64,000 nucleotides of DNA from Sarcocystis neurona. Taxonomy: Eukaryota > Apicomplexa > Conoidasida > Eucoccidiorida > Sarcocystidae. Every line of letters begins with the position of its first letter. Positions within the stretch are counted from its first letter, which is position 1. Location: NCBI GenBank assembly GCA_000727475.1, contig KL647288.1:9612055-9676054 (forward strand), written 5' to 3'. The translations under genes and the position numbers were made by a program. The notes beneath the pieces were generated by a model, which saw only the letters and a program-made list of their open reading frames with translations, was not told the origin of the DNA and searched no databases. Positions 61,201 to 64,000 of this stretch are shown piece after piece.

Positions 61201-62118
61201 ACGCTGTAGGTCAACCCCCATGCTGAAGCATCGCAGCAGTACAAGCTGTGTGGCTAGCAGCAGCACTTACAACACAACAATCTCTGCGAACGAGAGCAGC
61301 TGCACGAAGAGCAGCCGCAAGCTTGCAACTACGTCGGGCGCCACAGCCTCACATGAGACGACCTGCGCGAGACACCGTCGCAGCAGCAGTCGAAGTGACG
61401 GGAACGCGGATAGCAGGAGCACGCACGGCAGAACTACTCGCGCGAGCAGCCGACTGGAGGCCGAAACTAGCAGTATCGTTTGTTGCGGAAAAGTGATAAA
61501 ACGTTACGACCGTCGGTGTCGCTTGATAAGCACGGCATTCCACGGCGACAATAGAATTGTCCATATTGTCAAGAACTGCAGCGAAAGGAAACGTCTTTCC
61601 AGACGCTGTATGATTTCCGTCGTCGCATGCTTGAAAACGACCGCGAGCGGGCGCACAGAGCGACTGTGCTATCACCTCCCTTACAGCAGCCTTCCGCTGC
61701 CTCGTCAGGGGTCTCGGACGCGCTGCCTGTATTCTTTTTGCGTCTGACGTAGAGGCACTTGCAAGCATTCGTCGAAAATGTCTTCGGTTTCGTTGTTCAC
61801 AGCGTAGGGTTTCCTGCGCGCTCTCACTTTTCGTTTGGGCAGGACAGACAGAAAGCTGCGCACAAGGTGTGACTCTGTATCTTCTTTTCCCCATGCCTCT
61901 TCGTGCTACAGAAAGAATTCTCCTGCCAGATGGCTGCGTTGGCCGACCTCCACCGGCGAGAGGAAGCACAGCTGCACGAGTCTGACGCGTTTTGTGTCAC
62001 GCGGCTCAACGCAGCCTTGGAAAGTAAGGAGAATTGCCTGCTGCACAGACGAATGCACAGAATAATCTCACAGAAATTCGCGTGCAAATGTGCTAGAGCA
62101 TGTGCAGCGCTTCTTGAG
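55219..62118 (+). CDS. Multi-exon gene, possible radial spoke protein 3 (RSP3)-like axonemal protein
   Basis: RSP3 anchors radial spokes to axonemal doublets; Eimeria microgametes are flagellated. Exons 1-5 join with matching phases: 55219-55390 (MAKSRVSDTAAREGG, acidic; donor G|GTAAGC), 55891-56183, 58094-58424 (LHEADIYEELLERVQ), 59799-59882 (EPKGVKITCFKDDPEWAFQQ) and 61018-61205 (FDDSLERLYMVKEARSIL). Further exons: about 61345-61494 with GTRIAGARTAELL and DWRPKLAVSFVAEK, 61555-61728 with FQTLYDFRRRMLENDRERAH, and 61912-62118. The last contains AALADLHRREEAQLHESDAF and VTRLNAALESKE, which aligns without gaps to the RSP3 coiled coil (QLRNAELxxxQRLEEAExRxxE), then SQKFACKCARACAALLE (RSP3: QKIAARxFAxxYLxxLL). 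The 61345-61494 exon is out of phase with its neighbours as drawn. Gene existence is likely; the family call is tentative, and exons 4-5 have no counterpart I know in RSP3. Confidence 0.5.
56631..56656. repeat. (CA)n microsatellite
   Basis: CACACACA runs with GC interruptions on the plus strand, in intron 2 (56184-58093) of the RSP3-like gene. The same intron holds TA/TATG runs at about 56995-57010, 57215-57240 and 57855-57900. Confidence 0.8.
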
Positions 62119-62701
62119 GTATAACAAGCCGGTACGCAGCTGAGGTATGCATGCAGTTTCGGCGGCGTCCTAGTTGCTCCGAACAAAGTCTTCTTTATAC
62201 TCGTGATTCGCGGAGGATATTGTGTGGAATCAGACATCTTTGTGGGTTTGCCGTGAATGGCGTTTGCTGCCCTGCAGTTTACTTTTTCTCGAGCGTACGT
62301 ATGCGCTGCGTGTATACATACCTGTGCGACTGTAACGAGGCGTCCCAAACGCTGAGTTTGTTTGCGGGCGCCTCCCGAGTTTGTGCTCTCCTCGTTCTGA
62401 GCGGCACGAGGCGCGTGTCTTTAGCGTGATCGCTTCAAGTTAAAAATGGTAGATAGTTCGTTTGGTGGAACGTGTCTCTGCTCTTCACGCGTATACACAT
62501 AAACGTACGAACATAAAAAGATGCGTGTGAGACTGCACATGTGGCCGCGGAGACGGGCACCTGTAGGGAGTAACTTTCGAGCAAATAGTACATAGACGTC
62601 CCTCTGTCTAGGTCGCGGAAATAAGAAGGGAGAGACCGGACTACGTGTCGATGCCAAAGGCAGGCACATGTGGTTGCGTCTTTGTGTGCGCTGTGCTCGC
62701 G

Positions 62702-62895
62702 TCTCAGAAACCCGCAGGGAGCTGGCAGAGCACGTGAAGCGACTTTTTGCCGCTGCCGCATTTCCGCTGGACAAACTCGTGGGTGACAAGGACTTCGCTT
62801 TGTCGGAGTCAGGTATTGCTGAAGAGGAAATTCTTAATCCTCTCTACTGCCCCAGCGACGGTCTCCCTTTGCAAAACCTCGCTGCTGGCGCACGC
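62702..62895 (+). CDS. Candidate exon downstream of the RSP3-like gene
   Basis: After a GTGCTCGCGTCTCAG acceptor the frame reads ETRRELAEHVKRLFAAAAFP, then KLVGDKDFALSESGIAEEE and ILNPLYCPSDGLPLQN, and ends at a consensus donor (GCACGC|GTAAGT). Composition is clearly protein-like. Its entry phase (1) does not match the phase-0 end of the exon at 62118, so either a small exon is missed or the true acceptor is a later AG. It probably belongs to the same transcript. I do not recognise the domain. Confidence 0.45.
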
Positions 62896-63089
62896 GTAAG
62901 TCCTTGTCTATACCTGCCGACACAGACCAACAGACGGTGTGGCACCTGCACAATGAAGTGTTGATGCCTGTCCGCCTCCTCACGCGTTCTGTTCTTCACG
63001 CATATATGTGTAGCTCTCCCCGCTTCTCCGTACTGCTGCCTGCCAGTGCGCATACACGAGCTCGTCCGCAGGCGTCGTTTGGAGCACAG

Positions 63090-63288
63090 GGGGAGACGCC
63101 GCTAGTGAACAGAGTCTTGAGGTGTGCATGGAGGAGGCGACTCTGCATCTGGCAGGAGTCCAGAGAGTTGTAGCGTACAGAAGCGCGCGCATTCGTGTGT
63201 ATGTGACGATGCAGAGAGATCCACGTGTTGGACGCAGTAAAAGTAGCCGCGCGTGTACCCCGAAAGAGAAAAAGGAAGCTGAAGAGTG
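63090..63288 (+). CDS. Candidate terminal exon, Lys/Glu-ending
   Basis: Behind a TTTGGAGCACAG acceptor the frame reads DAASEQSLEVCMEEATLHLA, VQRVVAYRSARIRVYVTMQR and DPRVGRSKSSRACTPKEKK, ending KKEAEE at tandem stops TGATGATAA (63286-63294). The basic/acidic end and triple stop suggest a true C-terminus. The entry phase differs by two bases from the preceding exon's donor unless the exon starts at a later AG (after GTGAACAG, 63114). Product unknown. Confidence 0.4.
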
Positions 63289-63563
63289 ATGATAATGCCA
63301 CAGGCATTCTCCATTATGTGCCTCTGCGGCGGCAAGAAAGCGTCCATGAACCACGTGCATAGGACTGCGCAGGTAGAGAGGCAAATAGAACGCAAATTAC
63401 GTAGAGAGACGCCAGACGGTCAATACGTGTGCGTTCGTGGTCGCCGCCTCAGGCTCGTCCTTCGGAGTGATTCACGCTCATTGACTAGACCTTTGAAGCT
63501 GCTCTGTTTGTGCACGTGCTTGTTCTCCGGATGTGCCGTCTCAGTCTGTCTTATGTAGCGGGA

Positions 63564-63967
63564 GTGCAGCGCAACGGGGACGGCGGAGGCGCCTTGCAGC
63601 CGTGGAGCGCAAATGTGGCGCAGCTGCTCACGCCGACGCTGCAGCAGGAGGCAGTAATTATGCTCAAGGTGCCAGCGCACCGAGGGATGCTGCTTTTCCA
63701 GCCGCTGTTACAGACGTCAATGCTGGGCTGCAGGAGCTAGAGAAAGCCGCAGACGCTGTGGGCGATGCAGCAGCAGGAAGGAGATCTGAGTGCGCTCCAG
63801 CAGCAGCAGCGGCATCCGGCCACGTACGAGGAGGAGATGGACGCGCTGAATGGGCAAAGATCAAGACAAGCAGACACGCAACTGATGGCGGGGATGCGGT
63901 GGTTGCGCCTCGGGACGAGGCAGCATCGCGAGGAGCTCGCAACATGGAAGTGTTGATGCGGATACAG
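63564..63967 (+). CDS. Candidate exon(s) of a gene running off the right edge
   Basis: Two overlapping plus-strand frames look coding. One starts after TGTCTTATGTAG and reads NGDGGGALQPWSANVAQLL then TPTLQQEAVIMLK. The other runs from about 63670 with VTDVNAGLQELEKAADAVGD and ends RNMEVLMRIQ at donor ATACAG|GTGAAC (63967/63968). A third frame in the same DNA (YEEEMDALNGQRSRQADTQL) is also plausible. With no homology I cannot fix the frame. It is either the 3' part of the preceding transcript or a new gene that continues beyond the window. Confidence 0.3.
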
Positions 63968-64000
63968 GTGAACACTTTTAACGCAGGACAGCGGTGCCCT

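Noticed and set aside
61206..61240. In-frame TGA after GQPPC, considered as a selenocysteine codon
   Set aside because: The preceding GTAGGT is a reasonable donor and a phase-0 acceptor exists downstream (CGCCACAG near 61344). No SECIS-like element was identified.
1..64000. Mobile elements, CRISPR arrays, telomeric repeats, tRNA or rRNA genes
   Set aside because: No reverse transcriptase or transposase motifs, no regularly spaced direct repeats with unique spacers, no TTTAGGG arrays and no tRNA B-box or cloverleaf noticed by eye. A tRNAscan or Infernal run would be decisive.

Overview
The window looks like nuclear DNA of an Eimeria-type coccidian (apicomplexan parasite). The coding regions are saturated with CAG/GCA/AGC triplets that read as runs of Gln, Ala and Ser, which is the known homopolymer habit of Eimeria genes. 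Introns and spacers carry TA, TG, GA and GATA-type microsatellites, introns are GT-AG, and there are no bacterial-style operons or ribosome binding sites. I saw no rRNA, tRNA, CRISPR array or transposase gene.

The dominant feature is one enormous gene on the minus strand, about 45716 down to 8520 (37 kb). I read it as ATG2, the bridge-like lipid-transfer protein of autophagy. Two uninterrupted mega-exons of 15.96 and about 14.3 kb are joined by one intron, and at least six smaller exons encode the C-terminus. Conserved islands occur in the expected ATG2 order: a chorein segment, a 'hydrophobic-x-LHQETL' strand, an 'RVDYQPRR' strand, 'PVRDVLGAG', 'ILRPMLGITEGVARTL' and 'NQLLPRLRAERLRK'. Most of the recognised splice phases agree. 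The predicted product exceeds 10,300 residues, against roughly 1,600-2,300 for typical ATG2. The excess is low-complexity Q/A/S sequence, a long N-terminal extension and a Cys-rich zinc-finger-like insert.

Left flank (1-8519, plus strand): the last exon of a PPIP5K/VIP1 inositol-pyrophosphate kinase (751-1428), then an unidentified three-exon gene (about 2887-4588), then about 3.9 kb of AT-richer spacer. These genes converge on the 3' end of ATG2.

Right flank: a two-exon minus-strand gene fragment of unknown function (about 47167-48017), about 7 kb of spacer holding a 147-bp tandem repeat (52862-53300), and a plus-strand multi-exon gene starting at 55219. Exons 1-5 of that gene join in consistent phase. 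Its later exons resemble the axonemal domain of radial spoke protein 3, which would fit a role in the flagellated microgamete. More unassigned plus-strand exons run to the window end. Nothing here is operonic; ATG2 and the flanking genes are independent units.
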